NCBI RefSeq assembly: GCF_001011035.1
Contig: NZ_CP011492.1
Coordinates: forward strand, 6,751,447-6,815,446
DNA length: 64,000 bases
From: Streptomyces sp. CNQ-509
GTDB taxonomy: Bacteria; Actinomycetota; Actinomycetes; Streptomycetales; Streptomycetaceae
Reading direction: 5' to 3'
The position numbers were made by a program, and so were the translations under genes. The first letter of the stretch is position 1; every line of letters starts with the position of its first letter. Positions 17,127 to 26,622 of this stretch are shown piece after piece. The notes under the pieces are model-generated. The model did not search any database. It was given only the letters and a program-made list of their open reading frames with translations, and had not been told where the DNA came from.

Positions 17127-18148
17127 CGGGCACCGCACACCGGCGCTTTCCCATCGGCGCCGAGGAGGACGTCGGCGCCCTGCGCCGGGCGGTCGCGCGG
17201 ATCGCCGCCGGGCGCCCGGGGCTGCGCGCGGGCGAAGCCGAACTGGCCGCCACCGAACTCGGCACCAACCTGCTGCGCCACGCGCACCCCGGCGGATACG
17301 TGCTCTTCCGCCCGGCCGGCGACGGCATCGAACTGCTCTCCGTCGACCACGGCCCCGGGATCCCGCCGGAGTGCGTCCCGCTGCCGCCGTACGCCCGGCA
17401 CGCCCCCGCGCCCCCCGAGCGCCCGTCCCACGCCTCCGGCGGCCTGGGCGCCGGACTTTCCGCCGTCCGGCGCCTGGCCCGCGACTTCGACTGCTACGGC
17501 ACCCGGGCCGGCACCGTCGTCCTGGCCCGCCTCGACCGGACGGACCGGCCGGATACGTCCCGCTGGCGGCACGGTGGCGTCAACATCCCGTACGGGAGCG
17601 AGGAGGAATCCGGCGACGGCTGGGCGGTGCGTACCGGCGGGAGCACGCTGGAGGCCGTCGTCGTCGACGGCCTGGGCCATGGAGCCCCGGCCGCCGTGGC
17701 CGCGCGGGCCGCGCTGGCGGAGTTCCGACGGCAGCTCATGACCGGCCCCGCTCCCTATCTGCGTCGGGCGCACGAGGCGATGCGGGCCACCCGGGGCGGA
17801 GTGCTCGGTGCGTGCCGCATCGACGCGGACCGCGGCGAGCTGGCGTTCGCGGGGGTCGGCAACATCACCGGACGCGTGCTGCGTGAGGGCCGGAGGTGGT
17901 CGCTCCTCGGCCGGCCCGGCACACTCGGCACCCGGCTGTCCCCGCCGAACGACCATGTGCAGCACGTGCCCTGGGCGCGCGGCGCCGTCTTACTGCTGAC
18001 CTCCGACGGGATCCGCAGCGGCTGGGACACGGCCGAGTACCGCGGCCTGCTGCACCACGACCCGGCGGTCGTCGCCGCCGTGCTCCACCGCGACCACGGT
18101 CGGCCATCCGACGACGCCACTGTCCTCGTCGTCACCGAGGCGCCATGA
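17114..18148 (+). CDS. RsbX-like fusion: GHKL domain plus PP2C/SpoIIE phosphatase
   Basis: A 344-residue two-domain protein. Residues 1-135 form a GHKL ATP-binding domain (ELAATELGTNLLRHAHPGG, then VDHGPGIP and GGLGAGLSAVRR). Residues 150-340 form a PP2C-type phosphatase with the acidic metal-site motif VVVDGLGHG and the C-terminal LTSDGIRSGWD and SDDATVLVV. In Bacillus, RsbX resets the stressosome by dephosphorylating RsbR and RsbS; this fusion is the common actinobacterial form. GTG at 17114 overlaps the RsbT-like gene by 13 bp, and its stop overlaps the kinase gene that follows (ATGA). Confidence 0.88.
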   Translation: MATLTGTAHRRFPIGAEEDVGALRRAVARIAAGRPGLRAGEAELAATELGTNLLRHAHPGGYVLFRPAGDGIELLSVDHGPGIPPECVPLPPYARHAPAPPERPSHASGGLGAGLSAVRRLARDFDCYGTRAGTVVLARLDRTDRPDTSRWRHGGVNIPYGSEEESGDGWAVRTGGSTLEAVVVDGLGHGAPAAVAARAALAEFRRQLMTGPAPYLRRAHEAMRATRGGVLGACRIDADRGELAFAGVGNITGRVLREGRRWSLLGRPGTLGTRLSPPNDHVQHVPWARGAVLLLTSDGIRSGWDTAEYRGLLHHDPAVVAAVLHRDHGRPSDDATVLVVTEAP

Positions 18149-19371
18149 TGAGTGTGGAGGACCATGACGGCCCCGGGAGAGGCGACGTGAACAGCGCGCA
18201 GCCGCCGCGTACGCTCGCCGAGGCGGCAGAACTGCTGCGGCGGCAGGAAGCCGAACTGGCCGACACCAGACGCCAGATAGCCGAGCTGAGCCGCGAGCTG
18301 AGCGACGCAGACCACGGCCTGATCGCCCTGCACGCCGAACTGGAGGCCGCGCGCGGTGCCGCTGCCCGGCTCGCCGCCATCGTCACCTCCTCCGGCGACG
18401 CCATGATCTCCCTGAGCCCCAGGCGTGTGATCCAGACCTGGAATCCCGGCGCCACGCACCTCCTCGGCCACGCCACCGACGCGATGGTGGGCGACTCCGT
18501 CGACGCACTCCTCCCCGAGGGCGCACGGCCGGCGTTCGAGGACGCGCTGGCCCGTACGGGCTCGGGGGAGCACGCCGAGCCGGTGGAGACACGCTGGCGC
18601 CACGCCGACGGCGGCCTCGTCGACGTCTCCGTCACCGTCTCCGCGATGCGGGACGCCGACGGCGCCGTCATCGGCTACTCCATCGTGGGCCAGGACATCG
18701 GCCGCCGCCTGGCGCTCCAGTCCGAGCTGGCCGCCGCCCGCGCCGAGCGGGAGGTGATGGCCGACCGCGAGCGCATCGCCCGGGACCTGCACGACATGGT
18801 CATCCAGCGCGTCTTCGCCGCCGGGCTGACCCTCCAGGGCGTCACCCCCCTCCGCGACAACGACCGGGCGACCGCCCGAATCGAGGGCGTCATCGCCGAA
18901 CTCGACGCCACGATCCAGGAACTGCGGAACGCGATCTTCGATCTGCACCGTGCCCCGCAGGAGGCCACGAGCCTGCGTGCGCAGATCTTCGACGCGACCT
19001 CCGCCGCCCGCCGCAACCTCGGCTTCGCGCCCACGGTCTCCTTCGAAGGGCCGGTCGACGCGGCCGTCCCGGACGAGGTCGCCGTCCACCTCGTGGCCGT
19101 GCTGCGCGAGGGGCTGTCCAACATCGGCAAGCACGCGCAGGCATCCGCCGCCGAGGTCAGTCTGCACACCGGCGAGGAACTTCTGCTCACCGTCGGCGAC
19201 AACGGCCGCGGCCTCGGCCCGAGCACGCGGCGCAGCGGCCTGGCCAACCTGCGCGAGCGCGCCGTAGCTCTGGGCGGCACCTTCGAGGTCTCCGACCGCC
19301 CGAGCGGCGGCACCCGGCTGGTGTGGCGCGTCCCGCTTGCCCGCCAACGCCGCGGGCCCGACGGGACCTGA
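18145..19371 (+). CDS. PAS-domain histidine kinase (HisKA_3)
   Basis: A 408-residue soluble sensor kinase. A coiled-coil N-terminus (about residues 20-75, rich in Glu/Ala/Arg) precedes one PAS domain (about 80-185, VTSSGDAMISLSPRRVIQTWN). The dimerisation/phosphoacceptor helix is DRERIARDLHDMVIQRVFA, with the active histidine in RDLHD. The ATPase domain shows EGLSNIGKHAQASAAEV, DNGRGLG and GLANLRERAVALGG. There are no membrane segments. It is the fifth gene of the overlapping rsb operon. NarL-type regulators are its usual partners, and the DevR-like protein at 20285-20992 is the nearest candidate. Confidence 0.9.
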   Translation: MMSVEDHDGPGRGDVNSAQPPRTLAEAAELLRRQEAELADTRRQIAELSRELSDADHGLIALHAELEAARGAAARLAAIVTSSGDAMISLSPRRVIQTWNPGATHLLGHATDAMVGDSVDALLPEGARPAFEDALARTGSGEHAEPVETRWRHADGGLVDVSVTVSAMRDADGAVIGYSIVGQDIGRRLALQSELAAARAEREVMADRERIARDLHDMVIQRVFAAGLTLQGVTPLRDNDRATARIEGVIAELDATIQELRNAIFDLHRAPQEATSLRAQIFDATSAARRNLGFAPTVSFEGPVDAAVPDEVAVHLVAVLREGLSNIGKHAQASAAEVSLHTGEELLLTVGDNGRGLGPSTRRSGLANLRERAVALGGTFEVSDRPSGGTRLVWRVPLARQRRGPDGT

Positions 19372-19591
19372 GCCCCGCAGCTGTCGTCGGGCCGCCCGCG
19401 GTCCGGCCTCGGCCTGCATGGGCTGATCGTCGACGCGGACTGTCCGCACGGACCGTCGCGGCAGCCGCCCGGCCCCTGTGAGGACCCGAGGGAGGCGATG
19501 AGGCTGGGAAGGGAAGGCGGGCGCCGCGGTCACCGCGCCGCGGTCACCGCGCCGCGGTCACCGCTCCTGCCGGCCGCCCCTGACACCAGCG

Positions 19592-19795
19592 GTGCACGAG
19601 GAGTTCCCCCACGTTCAGGTGAGCACGGACCACGAGTGCCGCTCGGCCCCGGCCGCGCTTGTCGAGCGGACCCGGTCCGCCGACGCCGTCGTGCTGACCG
19701 TGCACCGCCACGTCCACCCGCTCGGCCGCCGCCTGGGCCCGGTCACCCACGCACTGCTGCACCACGCGCACTGCCCGGTGATCCTCGTCGCATAA
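19592..19795 (+). pseudogene. C-terminal remnant of a universal stress protein
   Basis: About 67 codons resembling the end of a Usp domain: a helix (SAPAALVERTRSADAVVLTVHR), the nucleotide-binding glycine region in degraded form (LGRRLGPVTHALLHHAHCPVILVA) and the typical VxVLHHAxCPVxLV end. The N-terminal three quarters and the catalytic G-2x-G-9x-G loop are absent. Just upstream is a short tandem duplication (CACCGCGCCGCGGT units near 19530-19562), possibly linked to the deletion. Intact Usp genes occur at 31063 and 34979. Confidence 0.55.
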
Positions 19796-20284
19796 CACCC
19801 CGGCAGCGGCACCCGGGCGCTCGTCCGGGCGCCGCGCCGTGCGAAACCGGCGCCGCCGGGCGCCGGTTCCGGGCCCACCGCGGTTCCGCCCTTCGGCTCG
19901 CGGCCCCGACCGGGCAGTCACGGTCAAGAGGCCGGCCCGCCACGGACACCCGACGTCTGTCGGCCGTCGAGGGCCCCGCAAGCCGCACGTCGGCGGCCCG
20001 GAGAACGGGTAGCGGCGGACGTACGCACGGCGCCTACGGCAGCGTTTCCTCCGCAGTGCACGCTTGCCGCGCCGGGGGACCCATCCGGCGGCCGGCTCGC
20101 CCGTCCCCGGCACCGGGAGGAGCACCGCCACGCCGACGAGGACGCCTGACGCGCAGACGCCGCTCGCCGCCGTGCGGTTCGCAGGCGCGCCGGGGCGCCG
20201 GGGCGCCGGGGTGCAACGGGCACCGCACGGACCTCCGCCCGGCCGCCTGACGCCGGCACCTCAGTACAGGGACGCTCGGGGCTC
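19796..20284. other. Gene-poor interval, nothing recognised
   Basis: About 490 bp of very GC-rich sequence between a Usp remnant and the convergent end of the DevR-like gene. All open frames look like composition shadows. I see no clear RNA gene, repeat or promoter. Confidence 0.4.
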
Positions 20285-20992
20285 TCAGCGACGGCCGTCC
20301 GGCCGCTTGTCATCGGCGGCCGACGGCTTGGCCTGGGTGGCGATCATGGCGGCCTGGATACGCCGCTCGACGCCGAGTTTGGACAGCATGCGGGAGATGT
20401 GGTTCTTGACGGTCTTCTCGGAGAGGTAGAGCCTCTTGCCGATCTCCCGGTTGGTCAGTCCTTCACCGATCAGTTCGAGGATATCGCGCTCGCGGCCGGT
20501 CAGCGAGGCCAGCGCCGCGTCCCGGGGCTCCGGCTCGGCCTCGTGGCGCAGGCTTTCCATCAGCCGGGCGGTGGTCGACGGGTCGAGCATCGACTTGCCG
20601 GAGGCGACAGTGCGTACGGCGTTGACGATCTCGTCGCCGCGTATCTGCTTCAGCACGTAGCCCGAGGCGCCCGCCATGATGGCGTCGAGCAGCGCCTGGT
20701 CCTCGTCGAAGGAGGTGAGCATCAGGCAGGCCAGCTCCGGCATGCGCGAGCGTAGTTCCCGGCAGACGCCGATGCCGTCGCCGTCGGGCAGGCGTACATC
20801 CAGCACCGCCACATCCGGCCGCAGCGCTGGTCCGCGGGCCACGGCCTCGGCGGCGGTGGAGGCGTCGCCGACGACTTCGATGTCCGGCTGGGCGTCGAGG
20901 AGATCGTGCAGCCCACGCCGCACCACCTCGTGGTCGTCGAGCAGGAAGACGCGTATCGGGCGCTGCTCGGCGGAGGCCGGTGCTTCTGCCAT
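20285..20992 (-). CDS. NarL/FixJ response regulator of DevR/OsdR type
   Basis: A 235-residue regulator. The receiver domain has the acidic pocket in VFLLDDHEVVRRG, the phosphoacceptor in RPDVAVLDVRLPDGDG and the conserved lysine in GYVLKQIRGDE. The LuxR-type DNA-binding domain reads LTGRERDILELIGEGLTNRE then LSEKTVKNHISRMLSKLGVE. This sequence style matches DevR/DosR of mycobacteria and OsdR of S. coelicolor, which control dormancy and oxygen-limitation genes. ATG at 20992 has a CCGAGGAGTC ribosome-binding site. A CATAAT -10-like hexamer lies near 21055 on this strand. The setting (nitrate reductase, Usp, CBS, phosphoketolase) is the same set OsdR controls in S. coelicolor. Confidence 0.88.
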   Translation of the reverse strand: MAEAPASAEQRPIRVFLLDDHEVVRRGLHDLLDAQPDIEVVGDASTAAEAVARGPALRPDVAVLDVRLPDGDGIGVCRELRSRMPELACLMLTSFDEDQALLDAIMAGASGYVLKQIRGDEIVNAVRTVASGKSMLDPSTTARLMESLRHEAEPEPRDAALASLTGRERDILELIGEGLTNREIGKRLYLSEKTVKNHISRMLSKLGVERRIQAAMIATQAKPSAADDKRPDGRR

Positions 20993-21417
20993 GGTCGACT
21001 CCTCGGGATCGATTGCCTGCCCCCTGCCGTACGGATATCCGGGGGCAGACCCGATTATGCGTTGCCGGTGAGCCGTTGGGAGGAGCCGGACGGTCCCGTG
21101 AGCCGGTGCGGGACGACCCTTGCGTACCCCGCGGGGAGGCCCCCGTGGCCGGTGCTGCCGTCTCACCTGCGTGACGGGCACCGGGCGCGGCAGCCGGTAC
21201 GGGCCGTCCTGGCAGGGGAAGCCGATCCGCATCTATGGACCACGGACGGAGGGCGCATCGTCGTTCCACCTCCGCCCCTGTCACCGGCAGCGACCCCGGG
21301 CGGTCCCGTCAACGGGAGCCGATCGTCCCGCCGCCGCGCCCCGTGCGGCCCTACGTGCCCGGCGCTTCGGCCGCGGAGTGTGGTGACGACCCCGACGACA
21401 CTGCGAAGGACGTACCC

Positions 21418-23802
21418 ATGCGAGAGGTGACGACGCCCGCGCCGGCCGCCCCCGCCGACGACGAACTCGCCGCACTGGACGCCCACTGGCGAGCCGCCAA
21501 CTACCTGTCGGCCGGCCAACTCTACCTGCTGGACAACCCGCTGCTGGCGAAGCCGCTGCGGGCGGAGCATGTCAAGCCGCGGCTGCTCGGGCACTGGGGC
21601 ACCTGCCCCGGGCTGAACCTCGTCCACACCCACCTCAACCGGCTGATCAGGAACCGCGGCCAGGACACCCTGTGCGTCTGGGGACCCGGGCACGGCGGGC
21701 CCGCGGTGCTGGCGAACTCGTGGCTGGAGGGCTCGTACTCCGAGACCTATCCCGACGTCGGCCGGGATGCGGCCGGCATGGCCCGGCTGTTCCGGCAGTT
21801 CTCGTTCCCCGGCGGGGTGCCGAGCCACGTCGCACCGGAGACGCCCGGCTCGATCCACGAGGGCGGCGAGCTGGGTTACGCGCTCAGCCACGCCTACGGC
21901 GCCGCCCTGGACAATCCCGGCCTGCTCGTCGCCTGCGTCGTCGGCGACGGCGAGGCGGAGACCGGGCCGCTGGCCGCGTCCTGGCACTCCAACAAATTCC
22001 TCGATCCCGTGCACGACGGCGCCGTGCTGCCGATCCTGCACCTCAACGGCTACAAGATCGCCAACCCGGCCGTGCTCGCGCGCCTGCCGCAGGACGAACT
22101 CGACGACCTGCTGCGCGGATACGGCCACGCCCCGATCCACGTCGCGGGCGACGACCCCGTGGCCGTCCACCGCGCCATGGCGCAGGCGATGGACAGCGCC
22201 GTCGACCGCATCGAGCTGATCCAGCGGACCGCCCGCGAGGAGGGTGTGACCGAGCGCCCCCGCTGGCCGATGATCGTGCTCCGTACACCCAAGGGCTGGA
22301 CCGGGCCCGCCGAGGCCGGCGGCCTGCCGGTCGAGGGCACCTGGCGCGCCCACCAGGTGCCGCTGCCCGCCGTCCGCGACAACCCCGAGCAGCTGCGGCA
22401 GCTGGAGGCGTGGCTGCGCTCCTACCGCCCGCAGGAGTTGTTCGGCCGCACCGGCCGCCCCACCGCGCAGGTGCTGGCATGCGTGCCCGAGGGTGACCGG
22501 CGGCTCGGTGCGACTCCGCACGCGAACGGCGGGCTGCTGCTGCGCGAGCTGCCGCTGCCGCCGCTGGAGCGGCACGCGGTCAAGGTCGCCGAGCCGGGCA
22601 CGAGCCTGCACGAACCCACCCGCGTGCTCGGCGGGTTCCTCGCCGACGTCATGGAGGCGACCGCGAACCGCCGCGACTTCCGGCTCGTCGGCCCGGACGA
22701 GACGGCTTCCAACAGGCTCGACGCGGCCTACGCCGCCACCGGCAAGGCGTGGCAGGCGGAGGTATGCGGCACCGACGAACACCTCGACCGGCACGGCCGT
22801 GTCATGGAGATCCTCTCCGAGCACACCTGCCAGGGCTGGCTTGAGGGCTACCTGCTCACCGGCAGGCACGGCCTGTTCTCCTGCTACGAGGCGTTCGTCC
22901 ACATCGTCGACTCGATGGTCAACCAGCACATCAAGTGGCTGCGGACCACCCGCGCGCTGCCCTGGCGCCGCTCCATCGCTTCCCTCAACTACCTGCTGAC
23001 CTCACACGTCTGGCGGCAGGACCACAATGGCTTCAGCCACCAGGACCCCGGCTTCGTCGACCATGTGATGAACAAGGCGCCCGAGGCCGTACGGGTTTAC
23101 CTCCCGCCGGACGCCAACACCCTGCTCTCGGTGGCCGACCACGCGCTGCGCAGCCGCGACTACGTCAACGTGATCGTCGCCGGCAAACAGCCCTCCTTCG
23201 ACTGGCTGCCGATGGACCAGGCCCGTGCGCACTGCGCCCGGGGCGCCGGCGTCTGGGAGTGGGCCGGCACGGAGCGCCGGGAGCAAGTCCCCGACGTAGT
23301 GCTGGCCTGTGCCGGGGACGTACCCACCCTGGAGGTTCTGGCCGCGGCGCAGCTCATCCGCCGGCACCTGCCGCACCTGTCCGTGCGCGTCGTCAACGTC
23401 GTCGACCTGGCCCGGCTGCTTCCGCACGAGGAGCACCCGCACGGCATGACCGACGCCGAGTTCGACGCCCTCTTCACCCGCGACACACCGGTCATCTTCG
23501 CGTACCACGGCTACCCGTGGCTGATCCACCGGCTCGCCTACCGACGCGCCGTCCACCCGCACCTGCACGTCCGCGGCTACAAGGAGATCGGCACCACCAC
23601 GACGCCGTTCGACATGGTCGTCGCCAACGACCTCGATCGCTACCGCCTGGTCATGGACGTCATCGACCGCGTCCCCGGCCTCGCCGTACGCGCCGCGCCG
23701 GTGCGCCAGGCCATGGAGGACGCCCGCGCCCGCCACCACGACTGGATCCGCGCCCACGGCACCGACCTGCCGGAGGTCGCCGACTGGACCTGGATCCCCT
23801 GA
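21418..23802 (+). CDS. xfp: Phosphoketolase (xylulose/fructose 6-phosphate)
   Basis: A 794-residue thiamine-diphosphate enzyme, the normal XFP length. It splits xylulose-5-P or fructose-6-P to acetyl-P plus an aldose phosphate. The N-terminal substrate region GHWGTCPGLNLVHTHLNRL and the TPP motif VVGDGEAETGPLA are intact, as are WGPGHGGPA and QDHNGFSHQDPGFVDH near the middle. ATG at 21418 gives the standard start (long upstream extensions lack coding character). It is followed 30 bp later by a GAPDH gene, and the pair would supply acetyl-phosphate and ATP under oxygen limitation. Confidence 0.95.
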   Translation: MREVTTPAPAAPADDELAALDAHWRAANYLSAGQLYLLDNPLLAKPLRAEHVKPRLLGHWGTCPGLNLVHTHLNRLIRNRGQDTLCVWGPGHGGPAVLANSWLEGSYSETYPDVGRDAAGMARLFRQFSFPGGVPSHVAPETPGSIHEGGELGYALSHAYGAALDNPGLLVACVVGDGEAETGPLAASWHSNKFLDPVHDGAVLPILHLNGYKIANPAVLARLPQDELDDLLRGYGHAPIHVAGDDPVAVHRAMAQAMDSAVDRIELIQRTAREEGVTERPRWPMIVLRTPKGWTGPAEAGGLPVEGTWRAHQVPLPAVRDNPEQLRQLEAWLRSYRPQELFGRTGRPTAQVLACVPEGDRRLGATPHANGGLLLRELPLPPLERHAVKVAEPGTSLHEPTRVLGGFLADVMEATANRRDFRLVGPDETASNRLDAAYAATGKAWQAEVCGTDEHLDRHGRVMEILSEHTCQGWLEGYLLTGRHGLFSCYEAFVHIVDSMVNQHIKWLRTTRALPWRRSIASLNYLLTSHVWRQDHNGFSHQDPGFVDHVMNKAPEAVRVYLPPDANTLLSVADHALRSRDYVNVIVAGKQPSFDWLPMDQARAHCARGAGVWEWAGTERREQVPDVVLACAGDVPTLEVLAAAQLIRRHLPHLSVRVVNVVDLARLLPHEEHPHGMTDAEFDALFTRDTPVIFAYHGYPWLIHRLAYRRAVHPHLHVRGYKEIGTTTTPFDMVVANDLDRYRLVMDVIDRVPGLAVRAAPVRQAMEDARARHHDWIRAHGTDLPEVADWTWIP

Positions 23803-23832
23803 CCTACCCCGCCCGTGAAGGAGACACCCCTC

Positions 23833-24849
23833 ATGACCGTACGCGTCGGCATCAACGGCTTCGGCCGCATCGGCCGCAACTACCTGCGCAGCGCCCTCGG
23901 CCGGGACGGCCGCGACACCAGCGCGGTGGAGGTCGTCGCGGTCAACGACATCACCTCCACCGTGACCCTGGCGCACCTGCTGCAATACGACTCCACCCAC
24001 GGGCGGCTCACCGCGGACATCACCGCCGACCCCGCCTCGATCACCGTCGACGGCCGGCGCATCGCCGTCACCGCCGAGCGCGACCCGGCCGCCCTCGACT
24101 GGTCAGCCCACGGCGTCGACGTCGTCATCGAATCCACCGGCCGCTTCCGTGCCCGGGACGACGCCGGGATGCACCTGAAGTCCGGCGCCCGCAAAGTGCT
24201 CGTCTCCGCCCCCGGCAAGAACGCGGATGCCACCGTCGTCATGGGCGTCAACGAAGCCGATTACGACCCCGACCGGCACCACGTCGTCTCCGCCGCCTCG
24301 TGCACCACCAACTGCGTGGCGCCCATGGCGCACGTGCTGCACGAGCACTTCGGCGTCGTGAAGGGCCTGATGACCACCATCCACGGCTACACCAACGACC
24401 AGGCCCTGCTGGACGGCCCGCACAAGGACCTGCGCCGTGCCCGCTCCGCCGCCGTCAGCATCATCCCCGCCTCCACCGGTGCCGCCCGCGCCACCGGGCT
24501 GGTGATACCCGTGCTCGACGGCACCCTCGACGGAATCGCCGTGCGCGTCCCCGTCGAGGACGGCTCCCTTACGGACCTGACCGTGATCCTGGACCGCCCC
24601 GCCGGCGCCGAGGAGATCAACGACGCCTTCGCCGAAGCGGCCGAAGGACCGCTGCGCGGCGTCCTGCGCCATTCGATCGCGCCGATCGTGTCCCGCGACG
24701 TCATCGGCGACCCGGCCTCCTGCGTCTTCGACGCCCCGCTCACCCGGTCCAGCGGCGAACTCGTCAAGGTCTTCGGCTGGTACGACAACGAGTGGGGCTA
24801 CAGCAACCGGCTGCTCGACCTCACCGCATACGTCGCCGCCCGGCTGTGA
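23833..24849 (+). CDS. gap: Glyceraldehyde-3-phosphate dehydrogenase
   Basis: A 338-residue GAPDH. The NAD-binding start is VGINGFGRIGRNYLRSAL and the catalytic cysteine lies in SAASCTTNCVAPMAHVL. The phosphate sites are STGAARATGLV and the C-terminal WYDNEWGYSNRLLDL. The start was set at MTVRVG (23833), 14 bp after GAAGGAG; a longer upstream frame is unlikely. It probably forms an operon with xfp, handling the glyceraldehyde-3-P that phosphoketolase releases. Its stop overlaps the downstream kinase start (GTGA). Confidence 0.95.
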   Translation: MTVRVGINGFGRIGRNYLRSALGRDGRDTSAVEVVAVNDITSTVTLAHLLQYDSTHGRLTADITADPASITVDGRRIAVTAERDPAALDWSAHGVDVVIESTGRFRARDDAGMHLKSGARKVLVSAPGKNADATVVMGVNEADYDPDRHHVVSAASCTTNCVAPMAHVLHEHFGVVKGLMTTIHGYTNDQALLDGPHKDLRRARSAAVSIIPASTGAARATGLVIPVLDGTLDGIAVRVPVEDGSLTDLTVILDRPAGAEEINDAFAEAAEGPLRGVLRHSIAPIVSRDVIGDPASCVFDAPLTRSSGELVKVFGWYDNEWGYSNRLLDLTAYVAARL

Positions 24850-26622
24850 CGGCGGGAGGAGTGCCGGAGCCGGAACGGCGGAGCGCCACCGTCCGGGCGC
24901 CGCGGCTGCAACTCGACGAACTGCTCGACCAACTCCGGCTCCACGTCGACGAGGTCCGCGGCACCCGCGACCGGCTGCACGGCCTGCTCGACGCCGTGCT
25001 GAACGTCGGTCGCGACCTGGAGCTCGGCCATGTGCTGCGGCGCATCGTGGAGGCGGCCGTCGTGCTGGTCGACGCCGAGTACGGGGCCCTTGGCGTCGTC
25101 GGCGAGGGGCACGGAGACCGGCGGCTCGCGCAGTTCCTGCCGGTCGGTGTCGACGTGGAGCAGGCAGCGGCGATCGGGGCACCGCCGTGCGGACGCGGGA
25201 TACTCGGCGTCCTCATCCGCCACCCGGAGCCGCTGCGGCTCCGGGAGATATCCGAGCACCCCGCCTCGCATGGCTTCCCGCCCCACCACCCCTCGATGCA
25301 CTCCTTCCTCGGCGTCCCGATCCGGGTCCGCGACGAGATCTTCGGAAACCTCTACCTCACCGACAAGCGCGACGCCGACGGGTTCGACGCAGAGGACGAG
25401 GCCGTGCTGGCCACGCTCGCCGCGGCCGCCGGCGTGGCCGTCGAGAACGCCCGGCTGTACGAGGAGTCACGCCGGCGGCAGCGGTGGCTGGCCGCCTCCG
25501 CCGAGGTCACCGCCGCGCTGCTGTCCGGCGAGCCGGAAGAGACCGTACTCGGGCTGATCGTCGAGCGGGCCCGGGAACAACTCGGCGCTCAGCTGGGGTC
25601 GGTGGCCCTGCCCGTGCCCGGGTCCGCCCGGCTGCGGGTGGCGCTGGCCCACGGCCCCGGCGCGGAGACTCACGAGGAGCGGCTGCTGCCCGTCGACGGC
25701 TCCCTCTCCGGGCTCGCCTACACCAGCGGCGAGCCGGTGCTCAGCGACAACGTGGAAGGCGAGCCCCGTCTGCACGGCAGCACACTGCGCGACGCCGGCC
25801 TCGGCCCCGCGGTCGCCGTTCCCTTGGGCGCCGAAGACGGCCGGCGGGGAGTGCTGCTGCTCGCCCGCGCCGCGGGCGCCCCGGCGTTCACCCCGGAGGA
25901 GACCGCGCCGCTGCGGGGCTTCGCCGGCCAGGCGGCCCTGGCCATGGAACTGGCCGACCGCCGCCGCGACGCGGAGCGGCTGGCGCTGTCGTCCGACCGC
26001 GAGCGCATCGCGCGGGACCTGCATGACCTGGCCATCCAGCGGCTCTTCGCCACCGGCATGACACTGCAGAGCACGGTCGGCCTGGAGCGCACCGCGGAGG
26101 GCGAGAAGAAGCTGCTGCGCGCCGTGCGAGAGCTCGACGAGACCATCAAGATCATCCGTACCACGATCTTCGGTCTACGTGCCCCATGAGGCGGGCGACC
26201 ACGGCACCGCCGGCCTGCGGCGTCGACTCGCCGCCACCGTCGAATCCGCCGCGGCCACCCTGGGGTTCAGCCCGGCGCTGCGCACCGAAGGGCTGCTCGA
26301 CGTGAACGTGCCACCCGACATCGCCGACCACGTCCTGACGGTCCTGGGCGAGGGGCTTGCCAACGTCGCCCGCCACGCACGCGCCCACTCGGCCGACGTC
26401 GTTCTCGCCGTCGGCGCCGACGACCTCACCCTGACCGTCGCCGACGACGGCGTCGGCCTGTGCCCCGGCGGCCACCGCGGCGGCCTGGCCAACATCGCCG
26501 AGCGGGCCGAGGCACTCGGCGGCACGCTGGAGCTCGGCACACCTGACGGCGGCGGCACGCGCCTGTTGTGGCGGGTGCCGCTGCGGACCGCCGGTGTCGC
26601 CGGGCCCGCCGGCGCCCGTTAG
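24846..26622 (+). pseudogene. DevS/OsdK-like GAF-GAF histidine kinase interrupted by a frameshift
   Basis: The first frame (GTG 24846 to TGA 26189, 447 aa) encodes two GAF domains and the HisKA_3 helix. GAF1 (about 45-195) includes AEYGALGVVGEGHGDRRLAQ and SFLGVPIRVRDEIFGNLYLT, the heme/GAF style of DevS. GAF2 spans about 215-360, and the helix has SSDRERIARDLHDLAIQRLF. It stops right after IRTTIFGLRAP. The ATPase domain continues in another frame from a GTG at 26179: HEAGDHGTAGLRRRLAATVE, EGLANVARHARAHSADV, DDGVGL, GLANIAERAEALGG. Removing one C from the GCCCC run near 26180 would restore a single protein of about 590 residues. True mutation, sequencing error or programmed frameshifting cannot be told apart here. 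Confidence 0.8.

Noticed and set aside
21300..21335. CGGGA-N8-TCCCG dyad upstream of xfp considered as a DevR box
   Set aside because: Half-site spacing is wrong for the DevR/DosR core, and such dyads are frequent at this GC content.
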